This document shows positions 33,695 through 42,207 of a DNA stretch of 64,000 nt, piece after piece (positions within the stretch are counted from its first letter, which is position 1; each line of letters begins with the position of its first letter). Under the pieces are notes generated by a model. That model saw only the letters and a list, made by a program, of their open reading frames with translations, ran no database searches and was not told the origin of the DNA. The translations under genes and the position numbers were made by a program. The DNA is from Streptomyces roseochromogenus subsp. oscitans DS 12.976 (lineage in GTDB: Bacteria > Actinomycetota > Actinomycetes > Streptomycetales > Streptomycetaceae). Location of the stretch: assembly GCF_000497445.1 (NCBI RefSeq), contig NZ_CM002285.1, forward strand, positions 999,353-1,063,352. The letters run 5' to 3'.

Positions 33695-35053
33695 ATGTCC
33701 GATTCACAGAGTGACGGTGGCGACTGTACGGACCACCGCACCGCTGTCACCGAAGCCGAGGTGGAGGCCCTGGTCCGGGGCATCTGCTTCAAGACCGGAC
33801 CGCCCCGCGCGCTCGGTGTCGAACTGGAGTGGCTCATCCATGAGTTGCGGACGCCGCAGCTCCCCGTGACACCCGAACGACTCGAAACGGTCTACGCGGC
33901 ACTGCGGGCCGTGCCCCTGCGGTCGCCGCTCAGCGTCGAACCGGGCGGCCAGCTGGAGTTGAGCTCGCCGCCCGCCGCCTCCCTGATGGAGTGCGTAGGC
34001 ACGCTCTCCGCCGACCTGGACACCGTCCGCACCGTCCTCGCCACAGAGGGTCTCGGTCTGGTCGGCATCGGACAAGACCCCTGGCACAGACCCCGCAGGT
34101 TCCTGCGCGAGCCGCGCTACGACGCGATGGAGACGTGCCTGGACCGCGCCGGTCCGGCGGGCCGCCACATGATGTGCGCCTCCGCCTCCGTGCAGGTGTG
34201 CGTGGACGCGGGCCACGAGGAACCCGGTCCGCTCGGACACGCGCGCCGCTGGTGGCTGGCCCACCAGCTGGGGGCGGTCCTGGTGGCCGCGTTCGCCAAC
34301 TCCCCGCTGCTGGGCCACGAGCCCACGGGCTGGAAGTCCACCCGGCAGCTGATGTGGATGGAGATCGGCGCCGGCCGCGCGGGCGCTCCCCCGCTGGACG
34401 GTGAACCACGGGCCGTCTGGGCCCGGCATGTGCTGGACTCGCCGGTGATGTGTGTACGACGGGACAGCGGGCCGTGGGACGTGCCGCAGGGGCTCACCTT
34501 CCGGGAGTGGACCCGTTCCCGGTCGCCCCGGCCGCCCACCCGAGCGGATCTGGAGTATCACCTCACCACCCTGTTCCCGCCGGTCCGGCCGCGGGGCCAT
34601 CTGGAACTGCGCATGATCGACGCGCAGCCCGGCGATGACGGCTGGGTCGTGCCGCTCGCGGTGACGGCGGCGCTGTTCGACGATCCGCAGGCCGCCGAGA
34701 CTGCCTACCGGAGCGTGAAACCGCTCGCGGAGCGGGCCCTGAACCTGCCCGCCCCGCACAACCCCCTGTGGACCGACGCGGCCCGGTCCGGGCTCGCCGA
34801 CCCGGAGCTGCGCGAGGTCGCCGATGTGTGCTTCGCGGCGGCGCTGGAGGCCCTGCCCCGGCTCGGCGCCACCGACGAGGTGACCGAGGCGGTGGCCGCG
34901 TACCGGGACCGCTATGTCGCCCGGGGCCGCTGCCCGGCCGACGACCTGCTGGACCGCCTGGACCGGCTGGACGGCAGCGAACCACCGCCGTCCCGGCCCG
35001 GCCGCGCCGGGGGCACCCCCACCGCCCGCGGGAGGAAGGACATCCGTACATGA
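33695..35053 (+). CDS. egtA: EgtA, gamma-glutamylcysteine synthetase of the ergothioneine operon
   Basis: A 452-residue glutamate-cysteine ligase (GCS2-type). Family landmarks include ALGVELEWLIHEL, VEPGGQLELSSPP, GIGQDPWHRPRRF and HLELRMIDAQPG. It makes gamma-glutamylcysteine, the sulfur donor for ergothioneine. ATG 33695 has GGAGG nine bases upstream. It overlaps egtB by four bases. The last 15 residues (RAGGTPTARGRKDIRT) derive from a copy of the palindromic element at 35008, so the C-terminus differs from the family but lies beyond the conserved core. Confidence 0.92.
   Translation: MSDSQSDGGDCTDHRTAVTEAEVEALVRGICFKTGPPRALGVELEWLIHELRTPQLPVTPERLETVYAALRAVPLRSPLSVEPGGQLELSSPPAASLMECVGTLSADLDTVRTVLATEGLGLVGIGQDPWHRPRRFLREPRYDAMETCLDRAGPAGRHMMCASASVQVCVDAGHEEPGPLGHARRWWLAHQLGAVLVAAFANSPLLGHEPTGWKSTRQLMWMEIGAGRAGAPPLDGEPRAVWARHVLDSPVMCVRRDSGPWDVPQGLTFREWTRSRSPRPPTRADLEYHLTTLFPPVRPRGHLELRMIDAQPGDDGWVVPLAVTAALFDDPQAAETAYRSVKPLAERALNLPAPHNPLWTDAARSGLADPELREVADVCFAAALEALPRLGATDEVTEAVAAYRDRYVARGRCPADDLLDRLDRLDGSEPPPSRPGRAGGTPTARGRKDIRT
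35008..35036. repeat. short palindromic interspersed element, copy 4 (shortened)
   Basis: CGGGGGCACCCCCACCGCCC followed by GCGGGAGGA lies in the final codons of egtA. It is a shorter relative of the copies at 2543, 2635 and 30088. Confidence 0.45.
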
Positions 35054-36405
35054 CCGCCCCCGAGACCGACACCGCGACGACCCGGACGACAGAGCCGGAA
35101 GGTGCGGCCACCGAGGCGCTGCGCGAGCGCGCGCTCGCCTCGCTGACCACCGCCCGTGCCCGCACCACGCTGCTGACCAGCTGCGTCGAGGATCCCGACC
35201 TCACCGCCCAGCACTCGCCGCTGATGTCCCCGCTGGTGTGGGACCTCGCGCACATCGGCAACCAGGAGGAGCTGTGGCTGCTCCGGGCGGTCGGCGGCCG
35301 GGACGCCATGCGGCCCGAGATCGACGGCCTCTACGACGCCTTCGAGCATCCGCGGGCCGAGCGGCCCTCGCTGCCGCTGCTGCCGCCCGCCGAGGCCCGG
35401 CACTACGCGGCCGAGGTGCGCGGCCGGGTCATGGACCTGCTCGCGGGCGCGGAGTTCCACGGCACCCGGCTGACCGAGGCCGGGTTCGCCTTCGGGATGA
35501 TCGCGCAGCACGAACAGCAGCACGATGAAACCATGCTGATCACCCATCAGCTGAGAAAGGGCCCGCAGGCCCTGACCGCCCCGGACCCGGAGCCGGCCCC
35601 GCTGTTCACCGGCCCGGCCGAAGTCCTGGTCCCCGGCGGCCCGTTCACGATGGGCACGTCGGCCGAACCGTGGGCGCTGGACAACGAACGCCCGGCGCAC
35701 ATCCGGGAGGTGGCGCCGTTCTGGATCGACACGACTCCGGTGACGAACGCGGCGTACCAGGCGTTCATCGCGGACGGCGGCTACGGCACCGAGCGCTGGT
35801 GGACGCCGGAGGGCTGGACGCACATCAAGCGGCACTCGATCACGGCGCCGCAGTTCTGGCGCCGGGACGGCGACCGCTGGCTGCGGCGCCGCTTCGGGGT
35901 GACCGAGGCGGTGCCGCCCGACGAGCCGGTGCTGCATGTGTGCTGGTACGAGGCCGACGCCTACGCCCGCTGGGCCGGGCGCCGGCTGCCCACCGAGACG
36001 GAGTGGGAGAAGGCCGCCCGGCACGACCCGGCCACCGGCCGCTCGATGCGCTACCCATGGGGCGACGCGGACCCGGCGCCGGAACACGCCAACCTGGGCC
36101 AGCGGCACCTTCGGCCCGCCCCCGCCGGCAGCTATCCCGCCGGTGAATCCCCGCTCGGCGTACGGCAGTTGATCGGTGATGTGTGGGAGTGGACGGCGAG
36201 CGACTTCCTGCCGTATCCGGGGTTCCGGCCCTTCCCGTACAAGGAGTACTCGGAGGTGTTCTTCGGCTCCGAGCACAAGGTGCTGCGCGGCGGTTCGTTC
36301 GCCGTGGACCCGGTGGCCTGCCGTGGCACGTTCCGCAACTGGGACTATCCGATCCGGCGGCAGATCTTCTCCGGGTTCCGCACCGCACGTTCGGAGGCCG
36401 TCTGA
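35050..36405 (+). CDS. egtB: EgtB, ergothioneine sulfoxide synthase
   Basis: A 451-residue non-heme iron enzyme. The N-terminal DinB-like domain has LVWDLAHIGNQEELWLLR and the iron motif HEQQHDE (H-x3-H-x-E, residue about 153). The C-terminal FGE-sulfatase domain has PGGPFTMGTS, RWAGRRLPTETEWEKAARHD and VWEWTASDFLPYPGF. It joins gamma-glutamylcysteine to hercynine with oxygen, making the sulfoxide. The ATG overlaps the egtA stop. Confidence 0.95.
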   Translation: MTAPETDTATTRTTEPEGAATEALRERALASLTTARARTTLLTSCVEDPDLTAQHSPLMSPLVWDLAHIGNQEELWLLRAVGGRDAMRPEIDGLYDAFEHPRAERPSLPLLPPAEARHYAAEVRGRVMDLLAGAEFHGTRLTEAGFAFGMIAQHEQQHDETMLITHQLRKGPQALTAPDPEPAPLFTGPAEVLVPGGPFTMGTSAEPWALDNERPAHIREVAPFWIDTTPVTNAAYQAFIADGGYGTERWWTPEGWTHIKRHSITAPQFWRRDGDRWLRRRFGVTEAVPPDEPVLHVCWYEADAYARWAGRRLPTETEWEKAARHDPATGRSMRYPWGDADPAPEHANLGQRHLRPAPAGSYPAGESPLGVRQLIGDVWEWTASDFLPYPGFRPFPYKEYSEVFFGSEHKVLRGGSFAVDPVACRGTFRNWDYPIRRQIFSGFRTARSEAV

Positions 36406-37184
36406 TGTGCCGTCATCTCGCCTATCTGGGGCCCGAGGAGCCGCTCGGCCGGCTTCTCGTCGAGCCCCCGCACAGTCTGGTGCGCCAGTCGTGGGAGCCG
36501 CAGCGACAGCGCTCCGGGACCGTCAACGCCGATGGTTTCGGGGTGGGTTGGTACGCCCCCGGCGACCCCGTCCCGGCGCGCTACCGGCGGGCCGGGCCGA
36601 TCTGGGCCGACCTGTCCTTCACCGACCTGGCGCGGGTGGTGCGCTCCGGCGCGGTGCTCGCCGCCGTACGGGACGCGACGGCCGCGACCCCTGACGGCGA
36701 GGCCGCCGCGGCGCCCTTCGCGTCGGGGCGGTGGCTGTTCAGCCACAACGGCGCCGTCGCGGGCTGGCCCGACTCGGCGGCCCCGCTGGTGTCCGAGCTG
36801 CCCCCGGTCGAGCTGCTGTCGCTGGAGGCCCGTACCGACTCGGCGTTCGTCTGGGCGCTGGTCCTGCACCGGCTGCGCTCCGGCGACGAGCTGGACCAAG
36901 CCCTCGGCGAAACGGTTCTTCAGCTGGCCGGGGCAGCCCCGGCCTCCCGGCTCAACCTGCTGCTGACCGACGGCACGACGATCGCCGCCACCGCCTGGGG
37001 CGACAGCCTCTGGTACCGCACGGAGCCCGGCCGGAGCACGGTCGTGGCCTCCGAGCCGTACGACGACGATCCGCACTGGCAGGAGGTCCCCGACCGCACC
37101 CTGCTCACCGCGAGCCGCGCCGGCGTGCTGCTCGCCCCACTGGAGGAACCGGCGTCCGCACCATCCAAGGAGCCCTGTACGTGA
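36405..37184 (+). CDS. egtC: EgtC, ergothioneine pathway glutamine amidotransferase-like hydrolase
   Basis: A 259-residue class II glutamine amidotransferase fold. The N-terminal nucleophile is Cys2 (MCRHLAYLGPE), with NADGFGVGWY and FSHNGAVAGW forming the substrate site. It removes the gamma-glutamyl group from the hercynyl sulfoxide. The start overlaps the egtB stop by one base (TGATG), and its end overlaps egtD. Confidence 0.93.
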   Translation: MCRHLAYLGPEEPLGRLLVEPPHSLVRQSWEPQRQRSGTVNADGFGVGWYAPGDPVPARYRRAGPIWADLSFTDLARVVRSGAVLAAVRDATAATPDGEAAAAPFASGRWLFSHNGAVAGWPDSAAPLVSELPPVELLSLEARTDSAFVWALVLHRLRSGDELDQALGETVLQLAGAAPASRLNLLLTDGTTIAATAWGDSLWYRTEPGRSTVVASEPYDDDPHWQEVPDRTLLTASRAGVLLAPLEEPASAPSKEPCT

Positions 37185-38140
37185 GCCCCCTTCTTGTCAC
37201 CCGCACCCTCCCCGAGGACGCGACGGACGCCGCGCTGCGCGCCGACGTCCTGCGCGGTCTCACCGTCCAGCCCAAGTGGCTGCCGCCCAAGTGGTTCTAC
37301 GACGCGCGCGGCAGCGAACTGTTCGAGCAGATCACCGAACTGCCCGAGTACTACCCCACCCGCGCCGAGCGGGAGATCCTGGCCACCAGGTCCGGCGAGA
37401 TCGCCGCGGCGAGCGGCGCCCGTACGCTGATCGAACTCGGCTCGGGCTCCTCGGAGAAGACCCGCTATCTCCTCGAGGCGCTCGCGCCCTCGGCGTACGT
37501 CCCGGTGGACGTCAGCGAGAGCGCCCTCACCCAGGCCGGGCAGGCCCTCGTCGAGGACCACCCGGACCTCGAAGTCCATGCGCTCATCGCCGACTTCACC
37601 GCCCCGCTCACCCTGCCCGCCACCCCCGGACCCCGGCTGCTGGCGTTCCTCGGCGGCACGATCGGCAACCTGCTGCCCGACGAGCGCGCGAAGTTCCTGT
37701 TCTCCGTGCGCTCGCTGCTCGCGCCGGGCGACGGACTGCTCCTCGGCACGGACCTGGTCAAGGACGAGCGGGTGCTGGTCCGGGCGTACGACGACGCGGC
37801 CGGGGTGACGGCCGCGTTCAACAAGAACGTGCTGGCCGTCGTCGACCGCGAACTCGGCGCCGACTTCGACCCGGACGCCTTCGACCATGTGGCGCTGTGG
37901 GACCCCGAGCAGGAGTGGATCGAGATGCGGCTGCGCTCGCGTGTCGCGCAGACCGTCAAGGTGCCCGCGCTGGACCTCGCCGTGGACTTCGCGGCGGGCG
38001 AGGAACTGCGCACCGAGGTGTCGGCCAAGTTCCGCAACGACGGCGTGTCCGCCGAACTGGCCGTCGCCGGGCTGGAGTTGACTCATTGGTGGACGGACGC
38101 AGAGGGCCGCTTCGCACTGTCGCTGAGCGTGGTGCGCTGA
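37181..38140 (+). CDS. egtD: EgtD, histidine N-alpha-methyltransferase
   Basis: A 319-residue SAM-dependent methyltransferase. It begins with the family-specific LTVQPKWLPPKWFYDARGSE, then the SAM loop IELGSGSSEKTRYLLEAL, and FLGGTIGNLLPDER. It trimethylates histidine to hercynine, the first committed step. GTG 37181 overlaps the egtC stop (GTGA). No egtE-like C-S lyase follows; the operon ends here, convergent with the sugar-binding lipoprotein two bases away. Confidence 0.95.
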   Translation: MSPLLVTRTLPEDATDAALRADVLRGLTVQPKWLPPKWFYDARGSELFEQITELPEYYPTRAEREILATRSGEIAAASGARTLIELGSGSSEKTRYLLEALAPSAYVPVDVSESALTQAGQALVEDHPDLEVHALIADFTAPLTLPATPGPRLLAFLGGTIGNLLPDERAKFLFSVRSLLAPGDGLLLGTDLVKDERVLVRAYDDAAGVTAAFNKNVLAVVDRELGADFDPDAFDHVALWDPEQEWIEMRLRSRVAQTVKVPALDLAVDFAAGEELRTEVSAKFRNDGVSAELAVAGLELTHWWTDAEGRFALSLSVVR

Positions 38141-38141
38141 G

Positions 38142-39395
38142 TCAGACGTCCGGCGTGAGCTTCTCGGTGATCTCGGCGGAGGCCCGGCGGGCCTCCGTAG
38201 CCGGGTCCGCTCCGTTCAGCACCCGGGTCATGTACTCCTTGATCGGGTTGTCGGCCTCGACGTCGGCCCACTGAGGAGTGCTGGGGGTCGCCCGGCCGTG
38301 CGCCGCGCCCGCGGCCATGGCGGCGACCCCCTCCTCGCCCGCGACGGCGCTCGCCAGCGTGGTCTTGTTGGGCACGTAGTTCATGGTGCGGGCGAGTTCG
38401 GTGGCCCACTTGGCGCCGGTGAGCGCCCCGACGACGGCGGTCGCGGCGAACTGGTCCTTGGTGTGGTCCGGGATGACGAGGTCGGAGCCGCCGGTGAACA
38501 CGGTGCCCGGCCGTGCGGCGGTCTTCCCGGGCACCGGGAAGAAGCCCAGCTCGCCCTTCAGGTCCGGGTTCTGCCGCACGATCGCCTGGGCGAGCCCCGG
38601 TACGGCGACGATCTGCGCCACCTTGCCGCCGGCGAACACCCCGGCCTGGGGCGGGTGTTCCTCGTCGGTGCCCGCCGGGCCCCGGCCCAGCGCCCGCAGC
38701 CGCCGGTAGAAGTCCATGCCGCGCAGCGCGGCCGGGCTGTCGAGGGCGCCCTCCCACTTGTAGTCCTTCTGCCGGGCGAGGTCGCCGCCCTCGTCCCAGA
38801 TGAACCCGGAGAGGGTGTACCAGTCCTGTCCGGCTAGGTAAATACCTTGATTCCCGCCGGAGTTGAGCCTTTCCGTGTCGGCGAGCCACTCCTCGCGGGT
38901 CTTCGGCGGACGGGCGATGCCGGCGGCCTCGAACAGGTCCTTGCGGTAGATGACGACGCGGTTGGCCGCGTACCAGGGAATGCCGTACTGCGCGTTGCCG
39001 TCCTTGCCGGGCTCGGCGAGGCCGGGCAGCCACTGGTCCTTGCCCCAGTCGCGCATCGACTCCAGCGTGAGGTCGGCGAGCCGGCCGCCGTCGGCGTACA
39101 GCGGCACCTGGGTGTTGCCGACCTCGATGACGTCGGGTCCGTCGCCGGAGTCGTCCGTGAGCGCCCTGCGGACCTTGCCGACGATGCCGGTCCAGTCCTG
39201 GATGCGGATGTCGAGGCGCAGATCCTCGTGCGTGTGCTCGAAGTCGTCGGTGAAGCGCTGGAGAAAGTCCTTGGAAGCGCTGTCCTTCATCAGCCATACG
39301 GTGACCGTCTTGCGCTCATGCTCGCCCGGGAGCATTCCGCAGGCGCTCACGAGGGAACCGGTGACACACACGAGGGCGAGCAGACGACGTCTCAC
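38142..39395 (-). CDS. extracellular sugar-binding lipoprotein of an ABC transporter
   Basis: A 417-residue family 1 solute-binding protein. The signal peptide RRRLLALVCVTGSLVSACG ends in a lipobox cysteine (residue about 19). The mature part has GDGPDVIEVGNTQVPLYADG, YGIPWYAANRVVIYRKDLFE and FTGGSDLVIPDHTK, all typical of sugar-binding proteins. GTG 39395 is the only start giving a proper signal peptide. No permease or ATPase genes are adjacent, so it must work with components elsewhere. A DasR-like operator lies 94 bases upstream, suggesting aminosugar-linked control. Confidence 0.88.
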   Translation of the reverse strand: MRRRLLALVCVTGSLVSACGMLPGEHERKTVTVWLMKDSASKDFLQRFTDDFEHTHEDLRLDIRIQDWTGIVGKVRRALTDDSGDGPDVIEVGNTQVPLYADGGRLADLTLESMRDWGKDQWLPGLAEPGKDGNAQYGIPWYAANRVVIYRKDLFEAAGIARPPKTREEWLADTERLNSGGNQGIYLAGQDWYTLSGFIWDEGGDLARQKDYKWEGALDSPAALRGMDFYRRLRALGRGPAGTDEEHPPQAGVFAGGKVAQIVAVPGLAQAIVRQNPDLKGELGFFPVPGKTAARPGTVFTGGSDLVIPDHTKDQFAATAVVGALTGAKWATELARTMNYVPNKTTLASAVAGEEGVAAMAAGAAHGRATPSTPQWADVEADNPIKEYMTRVLNGADPATEARRASAEITEKLTPDV

Positions 39396-39488
39396 GAAGG
39401 GTCCTGTTCTGTCTGGCAAAGGGTGCGGACAGGGGCGGGGGCCCGACGTGGGGGGACGAGCGGGAGGCTCGTACGGGTGTGCTGGATT

Positions 39489-39502
39489 TTGGTATGGACC
39501 AA
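39489..39502. promoter_or_regulatory. GntR/DasR-like operator TTGGT-ATGG-ACCAA
   Basis: A 14-base inverted repeat with perfect 5-base arms. Its core, TGGTATGGACCA, differs in three central bases from the DasR site core TGGTCTAGACCA. It lies between the divergent binding-lipoprotein and dodecin genes. Confidence 0.5.
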
Positions 39503-39575
39503 TGCGGAGGTCAAGGGGCGGGCAGGGCCGGGATGGGGCACGGTGGAGGGTGGCGTGACACGAGAGGAGCACCTC

Positions 39576-39791
39576 ATGTCGAATCACACCTACCGGGTTA
39601 CCGAGATCGTCGGCACCTCGCACGAAGGCATCGACCAGGCCATTCGCAACGGCATCGCGCGCGCCGACCAGACCCTGCGCAACCTGGACTGGTTCGAGGT
39701 GACAGAAGTGCGCGGCCAGATCGAGAACGGGCGGATCGAGCACTACCAAGTGGGACTCAAGGTGGGCTTCCGCATCGAGGACGAGACCTGA
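39576..39791 (+). CDS. dodecin
   Basis: A 71-residue dodecin: SNHTYRVTEIVGTSHEGIDQ, then RADQTLRNLDWFEVTEVRGQ with the flavin-stacking tryptophan, then HYQVGLKVGFRIED. Dodecins assemble into hollow dodecamers that store FMN or other flavins. ATG 39576 has AGGAG seven bases upstream. It is divergent from the sugar-binding lipoprotein, with the DasR-like operator between them. Confidence 0.93.
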   Translation: MSNHTYRVTEIVGTSHEGIDQAIRNGIARADQTLRNLDWFEVTEVRGQIENGRIEHYQVGLKVGFRIEDET

Positions 39792-39813
39792 TGCGGGCCG
39801 ATGCGTTCGCCCC

Positions 39814-40329
39814 TCAGGTACGGCCCTCCCGCTCCTGAGCCTCCTGAAGCGCCTCGGACTGCGCGGCCCAGCGGGCCCGTACGACGGTGAACCCGGCGCG
39901 CTCGGCGTCGTCGCAGACCAGCTCGTCGTCGTCCACGAGGAAACGTATCTCGCGGTCCTGGGCGAGCCGGCGCAGGATCTCCAGCTTGGTGAACCGAGCG
40001 GGCCTGCGGTCCCCTCTTCCTCCACCCGCCCGCCCTGCGTCGCCCCGCATGTACACCCGCCCCTCCGGCAGCCCGTGGGCCGCGAGCCAGTCCAGGGTGT
40101 CGCGCCGACACCGCTCGGGGCGGCCGGTGAGATAGACGACCTCGTACTCCCGAGCGCTCTCCACGGCCAACGCGACCCCCTCGGCGAGGGGCGGGTCCGC
40201 GGGCGCGGCGGCGAAGAAACCGGCCCAGTTCCTCGGCCGGGCCTCCAGGAAGTGCTGCCGATGGCCGGTGTCGGCCAGGGTGTTGTCGAGATCGAACACG
40301 GCGAGCGGCCGCTTGTCGCTGTCGGTCAC
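39814..40329 (-). CDS. HAD-superfamily phosphatase (polynucleotide-kinase 3'-phosphatase-like)
   Basis: A 171-residue HAD hydrolase. Motif I is AVFDLDNTLADTGHRQHFLE with both catalytic aspartates, motif II is VVYLTGRPE, and the late acidic motif is FLVDDDELVCDDAE. It resembles the phosphatase domain of polynucleotide kinase and short acid phosphatases. The substrate is unknown. A glycine-rich loop (GRAGGGRGDRR) at about residues 104-114 is an unusual insertion. It is convergent with dodecin. Confidence 0.82.
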   Translation of the reverse strand: MTDSDKRPLAVFDLDNTLADTGHRQHFLEARPRNWAGFFAAAPADPPLAEGVALAVESAREYEVVYLTGRPERCRRDTLDWLAAHGLPEGRVYMRGDAGRAGGGRGDRRPARFTKLEILRRLAQDREIRFLVDDDELVCDDAERAGFTVVRARWAAQSEALQEAQEREGRT

Positions 40330-40432
40330 GCGGTCACCTTAGACGGTGTCCTGATCGGCGGTAGCTCGCTGGTGGTGCCCGTGAGTTCATGTACTCGGCT
40401 ACTCAGCTCGTGCGCCGACTGAGATGTCCTCT

Positions 40433-40438
40433 TATGAT
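40433..40438 (+). promoter_or_regulatory. -10 box TATGAT, probably giving a leaderless transcript
   Basis: TATGAT is one base from the vegetative -10 consensus TATAAT. The GTG of the downstream gene begins seven bases after it (40445), the distance at which transcription normally starts. The gene has no ribosome-binding site, so the message is probably leaderless. No good -35 was seen. Confidence 0.55.
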
Positions 40439-40444
40439 CCGGTC

Positions 40445-40687
40445 GTGGCAGACATCCCCGACGAATTGATCAGGCTGGAGCGTTCCGCCGAAGAGGAGCG
40501 GGCGAAGCTCGCGGGTCTGACCGGCGACGAGTATGACGAGCAGTGGCGCCGCTGGCGCGCGGCCATGGAGGCCGTCCAGGCGGCGATCACTGCGTACGCC
40601 GCAGCGACCGAGGCCGGCCCGGACGAGGTCGGGCAGGCGGTCAAGGCCGCGGTGCGGCACACGCAGGAGGACCCTGCCGTGGAGTAA
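40445..40687 (+). CDS. small conserved hypothetical protein, probably leaderless
   Basis: An 80-residue, highly charged helical protein (DIPDELIRLERSAEEERAKL, YDEQWRRWRAAMEAVQAAIT). No known domain is recognised, though similar short proteins seem frequent in Streptomyces. GTG 40445 is chosen over ATG 40424 because the conserved sequence starts there and a TATGAT box overlaps the upstream option. The heptad-like spacing suggests a coiled coil. Confidence 0.7.
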   Translation: MADIPDELIRLERSAEEERAKLAGLTGDEYDEQWRRWRAAMEAVQAAITAYAAATEAGPDEVGQAVKAAVRHTQEDPAVE

Positions 40688-40766
40688 CCGGACGTGCGCC
40701 CGCCAGCAACCCGGGTGAGGCTGGTGTCATGCCCGTACCCGTGCTCGTTCAGGTGAGGGGTGGGTC

Positions 40767-40994
40767 ATGGCCGAGCATCGCGTGATCGTGTTCCCGCCGT
40801 CCGAGCGCGGTGGCCGCCGTGTCCAGGTCGACGGCGAGACCCTCGGCACGGCGTTCGGCCTGCACGATCTGGCGGCGTTCTTGCAGCGGGCCGGGCTGGA
40901 GGGGGTGGACGAGCTGGATGTCGCCGAGTCGCCGGTGATCGAGTGGCACGGGGGTGGGCCGGAGGAGTGGCGGGGGACGTCGTGGACACCGTGA
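40767..40994 (+). CDS. small conserved protein, paralogue of the gene at 10319
   Basis: A 75-residue protein matching the 72-residue product at 10319 over its full length: VIVFPPSERGGRRVQVDGET, GTAFGLHDLAAFLQRAGL, then VIEWHGGGPEEWRG. No domain is recognised. It lies 79 bases after the leaderless small gene. The pair of copies 30 kb apart in unrelated contexts argues for a mobile or frequently duplicated housekeeping-type small protein. Confidence 0.7.
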   Translation: MAEHRVIVFPPSERGGRRVQVDGETLGTAFGLHDLAAFLQRAGLEGVDELDVAESPVIEWHGGGPEEWRGTSWTP

Positions 40995-41076
40995 CGCGCG
41001 AGCGTCCGAGTACAGCACAGGGGCCACACGAGCGCCGAGTGGCCGGGTCGGAACACGACGGCGGCATCCTCCTCCG

Positions 41077-41280
41077 CTAGTCCGGCGGTTCCTGTGCTTC
41101 TCCCTCTGTCTCACCCTCAGCGCGTTCCGTTTCTTCCGAACCGCCTCCCGACGCACTCGCGAGTGCCAGGACGGGACGCCAGAGGAACAGACGGATTCGT
41201 GGGTGGTCGAGAATGAGCATGCGAAGGCACATCACAGCGGTCCCGTGGATCGTGGGTTTCCTGGCCGGCGGGTCCGTCAT
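41077..41280 (-). CDS. possible small protein translationally coupled to the glycosylase gene
   Basis: A 67-residue frame whose ATG (41278-41280) overlaps the stop of the HhH glycosylase gene as ATGA, the arrangement used by real coupled genes in this window. The product has an Arg/Leu-rich middle (CLRMLILDHPRIRLFLWRPV) and an acidic tail. No family is recognised. The overlap is the only strong support. Confidence 0.35.
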   Translation of the reverse strand: MTDPPARKPTIHGTAVMCLRMLILDHPRIRLFLWRPVLALASASGGGSEETERAEGETEGEAQEPPD

Positions 41281-41966
41281 GGCGCCTCGGCGGCGGCGAG
41301 CACCTCGTCGGCCATCGGCCGGTCGAGGGCCGCGTGGACCAGACCGTCGGCCAGGCGGGTCATGTCACGGCCGGGGACGAGGCCGCCGAGTTTCTCGGGC
41401 GAGGCGGGAAGTCCGAGGCGCCGGGCGCCGTCCAGGGCCTTGCGGTCGATGTACGGCGCGAACTCCGGCCACACTCCTTGGACATCGCGGAGGAAGATGT
41501 CGGCCCCCGTGGGCCCGATCCCGGGGATGTCCAACAGAGCCCTCTTCGGATCGGGTTCCTCGCGCAGGCGGCGCAGATCACCGTCGTATCGTTCGAGCAG
41601 CAGCTCGGCTCCCTTGCCGAGCATGGTGGAGGTGCGCTCGTCGTAGCGGCGGTAGCCGCCCTTTCCGAGTGCGTCGACGCGTTTCTGCCAGGAGGCCTCG
41701 GCCATCGCACGCGGGTCGCGCATTCCGGCCTCGAACAGCGCCCTGGCCGCCGCCACCGCGATGTCAGCCCTGATCCGGGCGCTGAGCAGTACCGCGAGCA
41801 CGAGCGTCTGGTACAGCGGCGCGGGAGTGTTGCGCAGCCGGATGCCGGCCTGCGCCGGATAGGTGCGCTGCTGTCGGTCGAGCAGGGCGCGGACGACAGC
41901 CTTGTCCGTCGCGCCGGCCGTTCTCCCGCTGGATTTCCTGTCGGACTTCGTGGTCTTCGTGATCAT
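41277..41966 (-). CDS. HhH-GPD DNA glycosylase/endonuclease III-like protein
   Basis: A 229-residue protein. The helix-hairpin-helix motif is LLDIPGIGPTGADIFLRDVQ and the catalytic aspartate position is in EFAPYIDRKALDG. It lacks the C-terminal four-cysteine cluster of endonuclease III. The N-terminus is lysine/arginine-rich. Such enzymes excise damaged bases; which lesion is unknown. It lies in a block of other nucleic-acid repair genes (ligase, LigD polymerase domain, RtcB). Confidence 0.75.
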   Translation of the reverse strand: MITKTTKSDRKSSGRTAGATDKAVVRALLDRQQRTYPAQAGIRLRNTPAPLYQTLVLAVLLSARIRADIAVAAARALFEAGMRDPRAMAEASWQKRVDALGKGGYRRYDERTSTMLGKGAELLLERYDGDLRRLREEPDPKRALLDIPGIGPTGADIFLRDVQGVWPEFAPYIDRKALDGARRLGLPASPEKLGGLVPGRDMTRLADGLVHAALDRPMADEVLAAAEAP

Positions 41967-42207
41967 CGTCCGGTCACCGATTCAACAGTTTCATCGGTTT
42001 CGTCCACTCGTGGGTTCCGCCGGAATCAGCGCGCACATCACTGCGCGCGCCGGTGCCTCATCCGCGTACCCGTCCCGGTCCGATTGATGCCGGGCTCTGC
42101 CGCACCGGAGCCCACGGTTGTGGATCCAGCCGCGGGCGGAGGACGGCATGGGGACGGGTCGTGCTCCATCGCGGTGATGCTCGGACGGCCGGGCCACCGT
42201 CGCGCCG

